Source: a virus. From it: DNA of 56,772 bases. The position numbers were made by a program, and so were the translations under genes. Where the stretch lies: the IMG/VR virus record IMGVR_UViG_3300018432_000006, positions 1 through 56,772 of that record; one strand, given 5' to 3'. The stretch's first letter is position 1; every line of letters begins with the position of its first letter. This document shows positions 29,248-37,580 of this stretch, in pieces. The notes under the pieces were generated by a model. The model made no database searches. It saw nothing but the letters and a program-made list of their open reading frames with translations, and was not told the origin of the DNA.

Positions 29248-29432
29248 GGTTGCATCCCCTTATCTGGTCCGGTCTCGGCTCCGGACGACTGATCCCCCAT
29301 GTTGACATATGCACCCTCACCGGCGCAAACATGTTCGGCAATGTTCTCGTCACGTCGAACCGTGAAGATCCACGCCACAGCCCCCACGCGCGCCTACGAT
29401 GCAAACACATCGACCCGGACACAGGGGGACCA
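29248..29432. other. Intergenic region between divergent units
   Basis: 185 bases separate the leftward membrane-protein gene from the rightward virion module. It holds a TTGACA (29304-29309) without a matching -10 at the usual distance, and small inverted repeats such as GTCCGG/CCGGAC near 29267. A promoter for the late genes is expected here but I cannot place it. Confidence 0.4.
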
Positions 29433-30329
29433 ATGCCGTACCGCGCCGACGCACCGGACGTCGTTCTGCCATGCCGACCCGGCGACAACCGCGAGCTTCG
29501 CTACGCGCTGCGGTCCATCGAGAGGAACCTGCCCTATCACCACATCTGGATCGTCGGATCCTGGCCGGCATGGCTGCGGCTCGACCACCCCCGCCTGACC
29601 GCCGTGAAGCGCCCCACCCTGACGCCGAAGTACCGCACCACCCGCGCGCACTACCGATGGGCGTGCGAGAGCGTCGAGGTGTCCGACCCGTGGATCATGT
29701 GGAACGACGACTTCTACCTGATGCACCCGCTCGACGAGCTGCCCCCGATCCACCGCGGCCGGAACGACCAGGTGATCCCGATGTTCGCCGCCTGGCACAG
29801 CAAGTGGGCCGAAGGGCTCCGCCAGACCGACGCGAAGCTGAAGCGCCTGATGCCCGGGACGGTGCTGTACAACTACGACATCCACACCCCGTTGCTCGTG
29901 CACAAGCGGCACATGCGCCGCGCGCTGACCGTCGCGGAGGCCATGCGCATCGCCGCGCCCCAGGTCCGCACCCTCTACGGGAACTTCGCCCGTCTGGGCG
30001 GGACACAGCTCCGTGACCCGAAGTACTACGCCGCGAACACCGTGCCAGCACGCACCACGTGGCTGTCGTCGCACGAAAACACGTTCGTCTCCGCCATCGA
30101 GCCCTACCTACGAAAGGCCGGCCTGACCGGGCACAGCCCGTGGGAGATCCCCGGGGTGCCGGATCACGCGCGCACGCAGAACCCGAAGGCGAGCGACGCG
30201 CGCTACAGCATGAGCAAGCGCCGCATGCGGTACCGCGTGCTGAAGACCCCCAACGGCAACCGCATCGTCCCCGAACAGCCGGCGCCGGCACCAGCTCGCG
30301 TCACCAACACCGCAGGAAGGCGCCGATGA
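29433..30329 (+). CDS. Stealth-like glycosyl- or sugar-phosphate transferase, 298 aa
   Basis: AGGGGGACCA precedes the ATG. Residues 20-30 (RELRYALRSIE), 36-50 (HHIWIVGSWPAWLRL) and 86-96 (PWIMWNDDFYL) follow the order of conserved regions in Stealth proteins, which transfer hexose-1-phosphate to polysaccharides; the NDDFYL motif is the most diagnostic. The protein lacks the usual start region CR1. Lying directly before the terminase genes, it is likely expressed late and may decorate the virion or modify the host wall. Confidence 0.78.
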   Translation: MPYRADAPDVVLPCRPGDNRELRYALRSIERNLPYHHIWIVGSWPAWLRLDHPRLTAVKRPTLTPKYRTTRAHYRWACESVEVSDPWIMWNDDFYLMHPLDELPPIHRGRNDQVIPMFAAWHSKWAEGLRQTDAKLKRLMPGTVLYNYDIHTPLLVHKRHMRRALTVAEAMRIAAPQVRTLYGNFARLGGTQLRDPKYYAANTVPARTTWLSSHENTFVSAIEPYLRKAGLTGHSPWEIPGVPDHARTQNPKASDARYSMSKRRMRYRVLKTPNGNRIVPEQPAPAPARVTNTAGRRR

Positions 30330-30760
30330 CCACCCTCGACCGGCTGCAACGGCTGATCACCAGCCCATGGTTCAACCGCACGCTCGACGCGCTCGCCGTC
30401 GCGGTGCTCATCGTCGTCGTCGTCTGGGACGTCATCGGCCCCGGCGCCAGCGGCCTCGCGACGTGGACACTGCTCAACGGCGTAGCGGCGTTCCGGCTCT
30501 GGCGGCTCGCCGCCGTCGACAGCATCACGGAGCCCTTCCACGGCCGGCTACGCGCGTCGACGCACCCCGTGGCGCAGTGGTTCGACACGCTCGTGTCGTG
30601 CCCCTGGTGCCTGGGGTTCTGGATAGCCACCGCCCTCACGTGGGGCGTGTGGTGGCTCACGGACGCATACAGCACCGTCGACGCGTTGATCATGATGTGG
30701 GCCGCGAGCGCGGTCACCGGACTCGTAGCAAGCGCAGACGAGCGGCTACACCGCTGGTGA
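30326..30760 (+). CDS. DUF1360-like membrane protein, 144 aa
   Basis: ATGA overlap with the transferase gene. Two or three hydrophobic segments and the motif DTLVSCPWCLGFWIA, characteristic of DUF1360, found in Bacillus sporulation and many actinophages. Its role in phages is unknown. Confidence 0.85.
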   Translation: MTTLDRLQRLITSPWFNRTLDALAVAVLIVVVVWDVIGPGASGLATWTLLNGVAAFRLWRLAAVDSITEPFHGRLRASTHPVAQWFDTLVSCPWCLGFWIATALTWGVWWLTDAYSTVDALIMMWAASAVTGLVASADERLHRW

Positions 30761-30778
30761 CAAATGGGGTGAATCCGA

Positions 30779-31210
30779 ATGGCTGATGGCGACCCGCTCG
30801 ACGAGCTGCCCGACCCTGCCGACCACCAGTGCCTGCACATCACCGACGGCGGGCAGCACGCGCGCGCCCAGTGCACGAACGTCGCCACCGTGGGGAACTA
30901 CTGCGGCCGGCACGTCGAGCACCCACAGCGCCGCATCGAGCACGCCACCGTGAGCCTCTTCGACTACGTGCAGGCCGCCATGCGAGCCCTAGGCGAGATC
31001 GTCAGCAACGAGGAAGAGAAAGCGGCTGACCGCGTCCGTGCGGCCAACAGCATCCTCGACCGCACCGGGCACGTCCCCGGACAGGCAATCACCCTGCAAG
31101 GCGCCAACGCGAACCTCGACGAAAAGCTGAACGCCATCCTGGCGGAGCGCGCCACAGCGAAGCGGGACGACGACGATGACGACACTGACGCCGGCGCCCC
31201 CGCAGACTGA
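30779..31210 (+). CDS. Probable terminase small subunit, 143 aa
   Basis: Position, directly before and overlapping the large subunit by 35 bases, is the main argument. The N-terminus has a Cys/His set (CLHITDGGQHARAQCTN ... YCGRH) that may bind zinc; residues 60-95 hold ADRVRAANSILDRTGHVPG, a helix seen in terminase small subunits. The tail is strongly acidic. GGGGTGAATCCGA precedes the ATG. Confidence 0.7.
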   Translation: MADGDPLDELPDPADHQCLHITDGGQHARAQCTNVATVGNYCGRHVEHPQRRIEHATVSLFDYVQAAMRALGEIVSNEEEKAADRVRAANSILDRTGHVPGQAITLQGANANLDEKLNAILAERATAKRDDDDDDTDAGAPAD

Positions 31211-32690
31211 CGTCCTCTGCGGGCTCACCGACGACGAGGTGCGCCGGCTCTACGCCGACTCCGCGCCCATGGAACGCGTCGCGCTCGTCAAGCGCCTGGA
31301 AGCATGCCGGCAGGCAGCCATGGGCCTCGGAGATCTCGCGCGCGACGTCGTCGGGCGCACGTACATCGAGCGCCCCCACACCGATGCCCTGATGGCCGCA
31401 CTAGGCCGCGCCGTCGAGCGTGCTGACCAGGGCCTCGACACCAACATCATCATCAGCATGCCCCCGGGCTCCGGAAAGTCGCAGATCGCGTCCGTCATCT
31501 TTCCGCTGTGGCTGACCCTGAACCGCCCGACCTGGGAAATCGGCCTCATCTCGGCGGAAGCATCCCTGGCGGAAAAGTTCAGCAATGACGTCAAGATGCA
31601 GTACGACCAGCGTGGCTCGACGAAGAGCATCGGCGGCGTCAAGGCGTGGTCGGTCGGCGGGAAGGGCGGAATCCTCGCGCGCGGCCTGACCGGCAACGTG
31701 TCCGGCCGGCGCCTGCGCGTCGCGATCATCGACGACCCGATCAAGCACATGTCGGACGCATACAGCAAGACGATGCGCGACAAGGTGTGGTCGATGTGGC
31801 AGTCAGCCATCAAGCCCCGCATGCGGCCCGGGAGCATCGTCCTCTCGATCGCCACCAGGTGGCACGAAGACGACCTGAACGGCCGGCTGCTGTCCGGGAA
31901 GGACGAAGACGAGTGGCGCACCATCGTCTTCCCCGCGATCGCGGAGGCTGGTGACGCGCTAGGCCGCGAGGTCGGTGAGCCGCTGCTGTCCGTGCAGGCG
32001 CACGAGACCACTGAACAGGCCCTGGCCCGCTGGGCGAAGACGAAACGCAGCGTCGGCACCGCGGTGTTCAACGCGCTCTACCAGCAGCACCCCGGCGATC
32101 TCGACGGCACGATCTTCAAGCTCGCCTGGTGGGCGTACTACACGCCTGGCACGCTCCCGGAGGCTGACCAGATCCTCACGAGCTGGGACCTGACGTTCGG
32201 CACCGGCGGCGAAGAAACGGGGGACTGGTGCGTCGGAACCGCCTGGCAACGCACCGGCAACCGGTACTTCCTGCTCGACATGATCCGCTTCCGTGGCCCG
32301 TTCACCGTGCAGCTCGACCGGATGACGTCGTTCATCGGGCGCTTCCCGAACGCGACGGCGCACCTGGTCGAGGAAGCGGCCAACGGCGCCGCTGCGATCT
32401 CGACGCTACGCCGCACCCTCGACGGCATCGTTGCCGTGCCCGTGCGGGCCGCGAACGGGTCGAAGATCGTGCGTGCGCAGTCGGTGGCCCCGCTCGTCGA
32501 GGCGAGGCAGGTCGAGCTGCCAGAGGGCCGCGGGTTCGTCGACGACTTCGTCACGGAGCTGTCAGCGTTCCCCACGGGGGAGCACGACGACATTGTTGAC
32601 TCGACGTCGCAGGCCCTGACCCGGATGCGAGAGTCCGACGTCGGCCCCATCGACGTATGGACGGAGCGCCCGCGGCTGGGCGGCTGGTGA
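31176..32690 (+). CDS. terL: Terminase large subunit, 504 aa
   Basis: Walker A MPPGSGKS begins at residue 95 and Walker B VAIIDDP at residue 182, forming the ATPase; TRWHEDDL follows. The C-terminal nuclease has SWDLTFG (residue 336) and an acidic HDDIVDS near residue 470, giving the RNase H-like metal site. The length is normal. It cuts and pumps DNA into the prohead. The ATG lies inside the small subunit gene, indicating coupled translation. Confidence 0.97.
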   Translation: MTTLTPAPPQTDVLCGLTDDEVRRLYADSAPMERVALVKRLEACRQAAMGLGDLARDVVGRTYIERPHTDALMAALGRAVERADQGLDTNIIISMPPGSGKSQIASVIFPLWLTLNRPTWEIGLISAEASLAEKFSNDVKMQYDQRGSTKSIGGVKAWSVGGKGGILARGLTGNVSGRRLRVAIIDDPIKHMSDAYSKTMRDKVWSMWQSAIKPRMRPGSIVLSIATRWHEDDLNGRLLSGKDEDEWRTIVFPAIAEAGDALGREVGEPLLSVQAHETTEQALARWAKTKRSVGTAVFNALYQQHPGDLDGTIFKLAWWAYYTPGTLPEADQILTSWDLTFGTGGEETGDWCVGTAWQRTGNRYFLLDMIRFRGPFTVQLDRMTSFIGRFPNATAHLVEEAANGAAAISTLRRTLDGIVAVPVRAANGSKIVRAQSVAPLVEARQVELPEGRGFVDDFVTELSAFPTGEHDDIVDSTSQALTRMRESDVGPIDVWTERPRLGGW

Positions 32691-32725
32691 GCCGGTTAAA
32701 TTCGGGGCCTGGACTATTCGCGTTC

Positions 32726-32763
32726 TATTCCGCCGCAGGTCAGGCGGTGAATTCGGCGGAATA
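32726..32763. terminator. Inverted repeat after the terminase gene
   Basis: TATTCCGCCG (32726-32735) and CGGCGGAATA (32754-32763) flank 18 bases. The local sequence is AT-richer than its surroundings. It could end both converging transcripts or bind a protein. Confidence 0.5.
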
Positions 32764-32772
32764 TAAGCACCC

Positions 32773-33003
32773 CTAGTCTTCGGGGTTCGGCACGCCGAAG
32801 AGTTCCTTGTGCAGGTTCTGGCAGTAGCCCCACACGTCGAACGTGGCCGCGTCCGCGCCGGCCTCTTTCGTCACGAGCCGGTGGCACCGCGTCAGGTCAC
32901 CATCGGTGCCCCACTTGATGCGCGCGCCGCCGGCGCCCGTCTTCCAGTAGTTCTTCAGGCGCTCCGTCGAGAGCGTTGCCGCTGTCCGTGGGTCATCAGC
33001 CAT
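32773..33003 (-). CDS. Hypothetical protein common in phages, 76 aa
   Basis: ATG at 33001-33003. The pattern LKNYWKTGAGGARIKWGTDG ... CHRLVTK ... GYCQNLHKELFG is a small protein I recognise from many actinophages, where it usually lies near virion genes, with no known role. Here it faces leftward, against the terminase. Confidence 0.83.
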   Translation of the reverse strand: MADDPRTAATLSTERLKNYWKTGAGGARIKWGTDGDLTRCHRLVTKEAGADAATFDVWGYCQNLHKELFGVPNPED

Positions 33004-33123
33004 GGGGAGATCGTAGGCACCCTGATAGCGTCGCCGTAGAGGTTCCGCACGGAAGACACGTCGTTGATCGTCCGCGCGGACGCTGGGGCGGGCCAGCCCC
33101 GGGCCGTCTCATCACGGGGCAAA
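33004..33123. other. Intergenic region with palindrome
   Basis: 120 bases hold the perfect palindrome CGTCCGCGCGGACG (33069-33082) and a GGGGC...GCCCC pair just after it. It must contain the promoter of the leftward 76-aa gene. A packaging (cos or pac) site is also possible this close to terminase, but I see no decisive signal. Confidence 0.35.
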
Positions 33124-33159
33124 CGAGAGCCCCTACCGCCTGAACGGTAGGGGCTCTCG
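33124..33159. terminator. Terminator ending the leftward accessory operon
   Basis: CGAGAGCCCCTACCG (33124-33138) pairs perfectly with CGGTAGGGGCTCTCG (33145-33159), immediately after the stop of the last gene. Confidence 0.9.
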
Positions 33160-33369
33160 TCACGCCTGTAGGCGCTGTCTCAGAGCTGACTGCGTGAACG
33201 CGACCCGGGCTTGGTCCCGGACGATCAGCCCATCAGCCTCGTGACGCGCCCACGATGCGCCGTTCAGCCACCACTGCACACCGTCGCCCAGAGTGACCCG
33301 GTCGCCGTCTCGCGACGCCAGGCCACCGTGCGCCAGCTCTTCGGCGCGCTCGCGCTCCGCGGCCGTCAT
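33160..33369 (-). CDS. Hypothetical protein, 69 aa
   Basis: ATG at 33367-33369 in overlap with the gene before. Helical start (MTAAERERAEELAHGG) and a polar alpha/beta rest. Last gene of the leftward operon. Confidence 0.76.
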   Translation of the reverse strand: MTAAERERAEELAHGGLASRDGDRVTLGDGVQWWLNGASWARHEADGLIVRDQARVAFTQSALRQRLQA

Positions 33370-33737
33370 CGCTGCACCCTGTCCACGTCGAGCGTGCCGC
33401 GCGCGGCTGCCCACCCGGCGAGGAAACCGGCGTGCTCGCGCTCGCGCACCGTCCGGTCGGCGTGCACGCCGTACGCGCTGCGGTAGTTCGACCACGCACA
33501 CGCCGCCTGGATGTCGTCTTCGGTCCGGACCTTGAACGTGATCGGTGCCCGGTTTGCCTGGAAGAACGGCAGGCCCGTCAGGTTCTCGACAACGAGCGAC
33601 AGGTCATGGTGGCGGTGCTCATCGAGCCACGTGGACCAGCTCTCGGCGTCGACCAGCTCGACGCCGTCGACGGCGTGCCGTAGGTCCGGGCCGCCGTCGT
33701 CGTCGGTGTTGCACCAGAGCGTGAACCGCGCGGTCAT
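33366..33737 (-). CDS. Hypothetical protein, 123 aa
   Basis: ATGA overlaps on both sides. Mixed alpha/beta (RFTLWCNTDDDGGPDLRHAV ... APITFKVRTEDDIQAACAWS). No family recognised. Confidence 0.8.
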   Translation of the reverse strand: MTARFTLWCNTDDDGGPDLRHAVDGVELVDAESWSTWLDEHRHHDLSLVVENLTGLPFFQANRAPITFKVRTEDDIQAACAWSNYRSAYGVHADRTVREREHAGFLAGWAAARGTLDVDRVQR

Positions 33738-33988
33738 GAGTGCATCGCGTAGTAGGTGTAGCCCCGCTCTGCCTCCGGGATGTTCTCGTCGTCTTCGGGG
33801 ACGTCGACGCGCGTGAACGACGCCGAGTCCGGGTCAACCCCGTACTCGTTGGGCATGAACTCTTCGATGGCGCGCCGGTAGACACCGTCCATCTCCGGGT
33901 GCTCGATGACGGGTGCCGTCAGGGTGCGAACCCGGACGATGTAGTAGTTCCCCTCGATGTCGTACCAACCGACAATCGTGAACGTCAT
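33734..33988 (-). CDS. Hypothetical protein, 84 aa
   Basis: ATG at 33986-33988 overlapping the previous stop. A beta-rich start (TFTIVGWYDIEGNYYIVRVR) and an acidic end. The type is common among small actinophage proteins. Confidence 0.8.
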   Translation of the reverse strand: MTFTIVGWYDIEGNYYIVRVRTLTAPVIEHPEMDGVYRRAIEEFMPNEYGVDPDSASFTRVDVPEDDENIPEAERGYTYYAMHS

Positions 33989-34209
33989 CGCGTCTCTCTT
34001 TCCGTAGGGGGCACCCATCCGTGGGTGCCGCACGTGTCGCACATCGGGTTGCGCCACCCGGTGTTCAGTCGCCGCATCGCGACGGTCGAGGCGTCGACGT
34101 AACCATGGGGCAGCGGGTGGTCGTGCACGGCGTTGGGGCAGTCGGTGCTGCGAGCGCCAGGCGTCTCGTCTCCGCCGCAGATGTAGATGGCTGGTACGGT
34201 CCTAGACAT
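33985..34209 (-). CDS. Zinc-binding protein, 74 aa
   Basis: The ATG follows ACGGGGACGA. CGGDETPG ... DCPNAVHDHPLP ... MCDTCGTHGW offers four Cys and several His residues for one or two zinc ions. Confidence 0.78.
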   Translation of the reverse strand: MSRTVPAIYICGGDETPGARSTDCPNAVHDHPLPHGYVDASTVAMRRLNTGWRNPMCDTCGTHGWVPPTERETR

Positions 34210-34255
34210 TCGTCCCCGTTTCGCCGTTAATCGCCGTTATGTCAGAAGTAGCGGA

Positions 34256-34396
34256 TCACGGCGTGCGCTCGTGCTTGCGCTCGTGCCGACCGCGCAGGTG
34301 CCATCCCAACCATGCCGCCGGTATGCCGAACCGCAGCCAGTCCCCCACCAGCTCGAACGTGACGCGCCAGAACTCATCCCACGCTTCGGGGCTCAT
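34256..34396 (-). CDS. Small protein with one hydrophobic helix, 46 aa
   Basis: ATG in overlap with the gene before. MSPEAWDEFWRVTFELVGDW leads to a hydrophobic stretch and a basic tail (RGRHERKHERTP). Confidence 0.7.
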   Translation of the reverse strand: MSPEAWDEFWRVTFELVGDWLRFGIPAAWLGWHLRGRHERKHERTP

Positions 34397-34566
34397 GGCC
34401 ACCCCACGCCCAGCACGAACACGACGTACAGCATGCCCACCAGGATCCGCGCGAGGTAGATGGTGGCGGCGATGCACCCGGCGAACCAGATGACGTTCCA
34501 TCCCCACCAGAGCAGCACCGCGACGGGGCCATTGCCGGCCGGTGACCACTTGCGGCGGCGCTTCAC
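34393..34566 (-). CDS. Small membrane protein, 57 aa
   Basis: GTG start in GTGA overlap. A basic start (VKRRRKW) then two hydrophobic segments (VLLWWGWNVIWFAGCIAAT and VGMLYVVFVLGVGW). Confidence 0.74.
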   Translation of the reverse strand: MKRRRKWSPAGNGPVAVLLWWGWNVIWFAGCIAATIYLARILVGMLYVVFVLGVGWP

Positions 34567-34751
34567 TGCGCGGCGACCCACACCAGTTCTTTCGCGTCGG
34601 TGGTCGCGACCCGCGTGAACCAGACGAGTTCCGTGGCCGCAGCCCGGACGCCGTCGAACACGTCGGCGCCGTATCCGGCCGTCACGGCGCCGATGAAGGC
34701 ACACGAGGCCGCGACGAGCAGCCAGTTGCCGATCTTGCGGTGGTGGTCCAT
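34563..34751 (-). CDS. Small membrane protein, 62 aa
   Basis: ATG at 34749-34751. One N-terminal hydrophobic helix (WLLVAASCAFIGAVTAGYGA) then an amphipathic helix. Together with the two preceding entries it makes a cluster of three tiny membrane proteins. Confidence 0.76.
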   Translation of the reverse strand: MDHHRKIGNWLLVAASCAFIGAVTAGYGADVFDGVRAAATELVWFTRVATTDAKELVWVAAQ

Positions 34752-34786
34752 GGCGGGGTGCCTTCCAGGTCGGGTCGCGTGGGTGG

Positions 34787-34933
34787 TCAGCGTCGCGCCG
34801 TGGTCAGGTGCGCGTGACGCTGCGGGTCATAGTGCGTGCCGCATGGCTCGTACAGCGCCCAGCGTACGAAGGCGCCGGCGTCGGTGCGCACGGCCTCGAA
34901 CTCGCAGTCCGGGCAGGGTGGTTCGGTCGGCAT
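34787..34933 (-). CDS. Zinc-binding protein, 48 aa
   Basis: The frame MPTEPPCPDCEFEAVRTD ... EPCGTHYDPQRH follows GGAGGAACC and is the first gene of the leftward operon. CPDC and C-x-x-H make a probable zinc site. Confidence 0.78.
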   Translation of the reverse strand: MPTEPPCPDCEFEAVRTDAGAFVRWALYEPCGTHYDPQRHAHLTTARR

Positions 34934-34962
34934 GGTTCCTCCGTGTCGCGTGTCGGTGGTCC

Positions 34963-34992
34963 ACGGTAAGGTTCAGCCCCGTCGTTGCGCAA
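34963..34992 (-). promoter_or_regulatory. Leftward promoter of the 33.2-34.9 kb operon
   Basis: On the minus strand TTGCGC (34987-34992), 18-base spacer, TACCGT (34963-34968). It lacks the GTCAGAAC element, so it is probably controlled differently from the shared family. Confidence 0.6.
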
Positions 34993-35047
34993 GGGGGGTG
35001 CATTCGCGCCCGTAAGGTTTTGCTTCGTCGCAGGTTGATATGCGACC

Positions 35048-35263
35048 ATGGCGACCATGGAACCGAACAAGGGACACCGCGAGACGGTTACCGCCGCAGC
35101 CGAAGAGCTGGCGGAGCATACGAAGACCCGAAAGGCACTGATCGAGGCACGCAACACCGCCATCAAGGCAGCGAGCGCCGACGAGATCCCCGACCGGGCC
35201 ATCTCCCGGTGGACCGGCCTCTCACCGGCGCAGGTCCGACGCATCACCCACGGAACGAAGTAG
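35048..35263 (+). CDS. Small HTH protein before the translocase, 71 aa
   Basis: The end (AISRWTGLSPAQVRRITHG) is a helix-turn-helix of the homeodomain-like kind; the start is a charged helix. An ATG at residue 4 is equally possible. It lies 98 bases upstream of the FtsK-like gene and could control it or mark DNA for it. Function inferred. Confidence 0.75.
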   Translation: MATMEPNKGHRETVTAAAEELAEHTKTRKALIEARNTAIKAASADEIPDRAISRWTGLSPAQVRRITHGTK

Positions 35264-35361
35264 GCCACGTCCCCCATGCCGACACGGGGGACGCAGCCAA
35301 TGCCCCACGCGACACGTGCAGGCGGTACAAACCTACCGTCTGCCTCCCCAGAGAGGCGGAT

Positions 35362-37485
35362 ATGACCACCGACGAGCCGGATGAGATTGGTCTCGACAAG
35401 TACGCCGACGGCCTCGCCATGGATGACGTCTTCGTCACCCTCGATGCCGACGGCAACCCCTACATCGACGCCGGTGACGGTCTGGGGCTCATCCCCTGGG
35501 ATCACCTGTCCATGTCGAAGCCCGCACGCCCCGACGACGAGGCATGCCCCGACGACGAGGCGGACGACATCGACGACGGAACCGTGGTCGAGGCCACCGT
35601 CAGCCGCGAGCGCCGCGAGGTAGGCCCGTGGATGCGCACGCGTGTCGGCGCGCCGCTCGCGCGTGCTGGTGGCCACCTGGTGCGCTCCCCCTGGTACGCG
35701 CTGCGTGGAACCGGTGAGACCGTGCGTCGCTGCGTGCGGTGGGTGTTCGCCGCAGACGACGCCGTGATGCGCTCCGCCGAGATCAAGGCCGCGCCCACCC
35801 TCAGTGCCCGGTCGGAGATCCGCCGCGCGTACGCCGGTGGCACCCTGGCCCGCGGCGTGCTCGCGAGCGCCCCCCTGTTCGCCACGTGGGGGTGGATCGA
35901 GTTGGGGCAGTGGGGCATCGTCCCGGCGATCACCCTGGGCGCCACGTACGTCACCATGCACGCCGTCGGACAGCGCACCCTCACGCGCCGCCCGGAGGCG
36001 CAGGCCGCTGCGCGGCACGTCACCGCGAAGGGCAAGCGGCCCCCGCTGTCGCGCCCGTTCGTCACCGAAGCGCTCGAACTCGCGGGGTTCGGCGCAATCA
36101 CCATGCCCAACGGCGGCACGCAGGGGCCGCTGATCATCTCCGCCACCCCGGTCAAGGGCGGCGAGCGTATGGTCATCGACCTGCCCCCCGGCGTGCCCGT
36201 CTCGCGCCTGATCAAGAAGCATGACGAGCTGGCCGGCGCGCTGGGGCGCCCCGCAGAGTGCGTCGTCATCGAGGCGCGCCCGGAGATCTCGCCCGTCCGG
36301 TTCGAGCTGTTCATTGCCCACACGCTGATGTCGGAGCGCAAGCCCCCCCGGTGGCCACTGGCGAAGGTCGCACCCCGGTCGTTCTTCGACCCGGTGCCCG
36401 TCGGCGTCGACGCGCAGGGCAACGTCGTGCACGCTCCCCTGGCGGAGGTACACGGGCTCGTCGGTGGCGGCACCGGGTCCGGCAAGACGTACACCGTGCG
36501 GCTGCTGCTCATGGCAGCTGCATGCGACCCCACGGCGATCATGCTGATTCACAACCTGAAGGGCGGTGGCGACTACCGGGGGTTCAAGCCCGTCGCGCAC
36601 ACGCTGCGTTCGGGCACCAGCCGCGCGGACGTCGCGGCGCTCGCGGATGACCTGGCGTGGCTTCAGTCGGAGATCGCGCGGCGTGGCCGCATCCTGGAGA
36701 ACCTGCCGGCGTCGCTTACCCCTGAGGGGAAGCTGACACCACAGGTCGCCCGCGACTACGACATGCCGCCCATCGTGCTCGTCGTCAACGAGGCGCAGCG
36801 CGCGTTCACGGCGCCCGGCGGAGACGTCATCGCGGAGCGCGTGCAGGACGTCGTGCGCACGGCGCGCGCCGTCGGCATCGTGGTGCGTCTGGTCACGCAG
36901 GGCACGAAGGAAGGCGCGATCCCGTCGGGCATCCTCGACCAGCTCACCCACCGGTTCGGGCACGGCGTCACGAACATCGCTGACGCCAACCTGATCCTCG
37001 GGTCGGACGCGCACGGCCGCGGGTACCGCGCTGTCGACATCGAGACACCTGGTGTCGCGTACGTCGGCACGGCCGGTGGGCGCATGGTGCGCGCGCGGAT
37101 GGCGAAGGTCGACCTTCCGGAGGTAGAGCGCATCGTGACGGAGGCTGCTGCCCTGCGGCGTTCTGCTGGGACGCTGACGGGCATGGCTGCCGGTACCGAC
37201 GCTCCGGACCCGCACGACGGCGGCACGCGGTCGTTCCTGGGTGACGTGCTGGCGGTGTGGCCCGTCGTCGACGGGAAGCCTGTCGTGAACGCCTGGTCGC
37301 GGGTGCTGGCTGATGCGCTCGTCGCGCACGACGGCGACGAGTATCCCGCCGACGTCGTCGACGGCGCCTACGTGTCCCGGCGCCTGTCCGACGCCGGCGT
37401 CACCGTCTCGACGCAGCGCATCGGGGAAAAGTCAGCTCGCGGCGCGCGACACGCCGACGTGCTCGCGGCGCACGAGCGCGGCTAA
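35362..37485 (+). CDS. FtsK/SpoIIIE-type DNA translocase, TraB-like, 707 aa
   Basis: Walker A GGGTGSGKT lies at residues 368-376, Walker B IVLVVNEAQ from 471, and LIHNLKGGGDYRG and LVTQGTKEGAIPSGILDQL match the FtsK motor core. Residues 155-210 are weakly hydrophobic, perhaps a membrane anchor; the last 75 residues resemble a winged helix. Streptomyces plasmids use such proteins (TraB) to pump double-stranded DNA between cells. Here it stands between terminase and portal. GAGAGGCGGAT precedes the ATG; the longer frame upstream crosses other genes. Confidence 0.88.
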   Translation: MTTDEPDEIGLDKYADGLAMDDVFVTLDADGNPYIDAGDGLGLIPWDHLSMSKPARPDDEACPDDEADDIDDGTVVEATVSRERREVGPWMRTRVGAPLARAGGHLVRSPWYALRGTGETVRRCVRWVFAADDAVMRSAEIKAAPTLSARSEIRRAYAGGTLARGVLASAPLFATWGWIELGQWGIVPAITLGATYVTMHAVGQRTLTRRPEAQAAARHVTAKGKRPPLSRPFVTEALELAGFGAITMPNGGTQGPLIISATPVKGGERMVIDLPPGVPVSRLIKKHDELAGALGRPAECVVIEARPEISPVRFELFIAHTLMSERKPPRWPLAKVAPRSFFDPVPVGVDAQGNVVHAPLAEVHGLVGGGTGSGKTYTVRLLLMAAACDPTAIMLIHNLKGGGDYRGFKPVAHTLRSGTSRADVAALADDLAWLQSEIARRGRILENLPASLTPEGKLTPQVARDYDMPPIVLVVNEAQRAFTAPGGDVIAERVQDVVRTARAVGIVVRLVTQGTKEGAIPSGILDQLTHRFGHGVTNIADANLILGSDAHGRGYRAVDIETPGVAYVGTAGGRMVRARMAKVDLPEVERIVTEAAALRRSAGTLTGMAAGTDAPDPHDGGTRSFLGDVLAVWPVVDGKPVVNAWSRVLADALVAHDGDEYPADVVDGAYVSRRLSDAGVTVSTQRIGEKSARGARHADVLAAHERG

Positions 37486-37523
37486 TTCGGGCTATCGTCG
37501 TTCGCGTCGCTCACGGCGATTCC

Positions 37524-37580
37524 ACAGCACAGAGCCCCAGCAACCGGACACCAGACACGGTTGCTGGGGCTCCGTGCTGT
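37524..37580. terminator. Long terminator hairpin
   Basis: GAGCCCCAGCAACCG (37532-37546) pairs with CGGTTGCTGGGGCTC (37558-37572), and ACAGCAC/GTGCTGT extends the stem. It separates the translocase gene from the head genes. Confidence 0.9.

Noticed and set aside
29304-29340. Late promoter starting with TTGACA at 29304
   Set aside because: No acceptable -10 lies 16-19 bases downstream; AAACAT is the best and is poor.
33004-33123. cos or pac site near the terminase
   Set aside because: The palindrome at 33069-33082 is suggestive, but nothing distinguishes a packaging site from a regulatory one without terminus data.
34223-34240. Extra copy of the promoter element (TAATCG...GTTATGTCAGAAG)
   Set aside because: It faces rightward into leftward genes, has no -35 and ends AAG and not AAC; probably chance.
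34804-37329. 841-codon open frame on the minus strand
   Set aside because: It is antisense to the translocase gene, whose motifs are unambiguous; its composition (Arg/His/Val/Asp-rich) is that of a GC-rich shadow frame.
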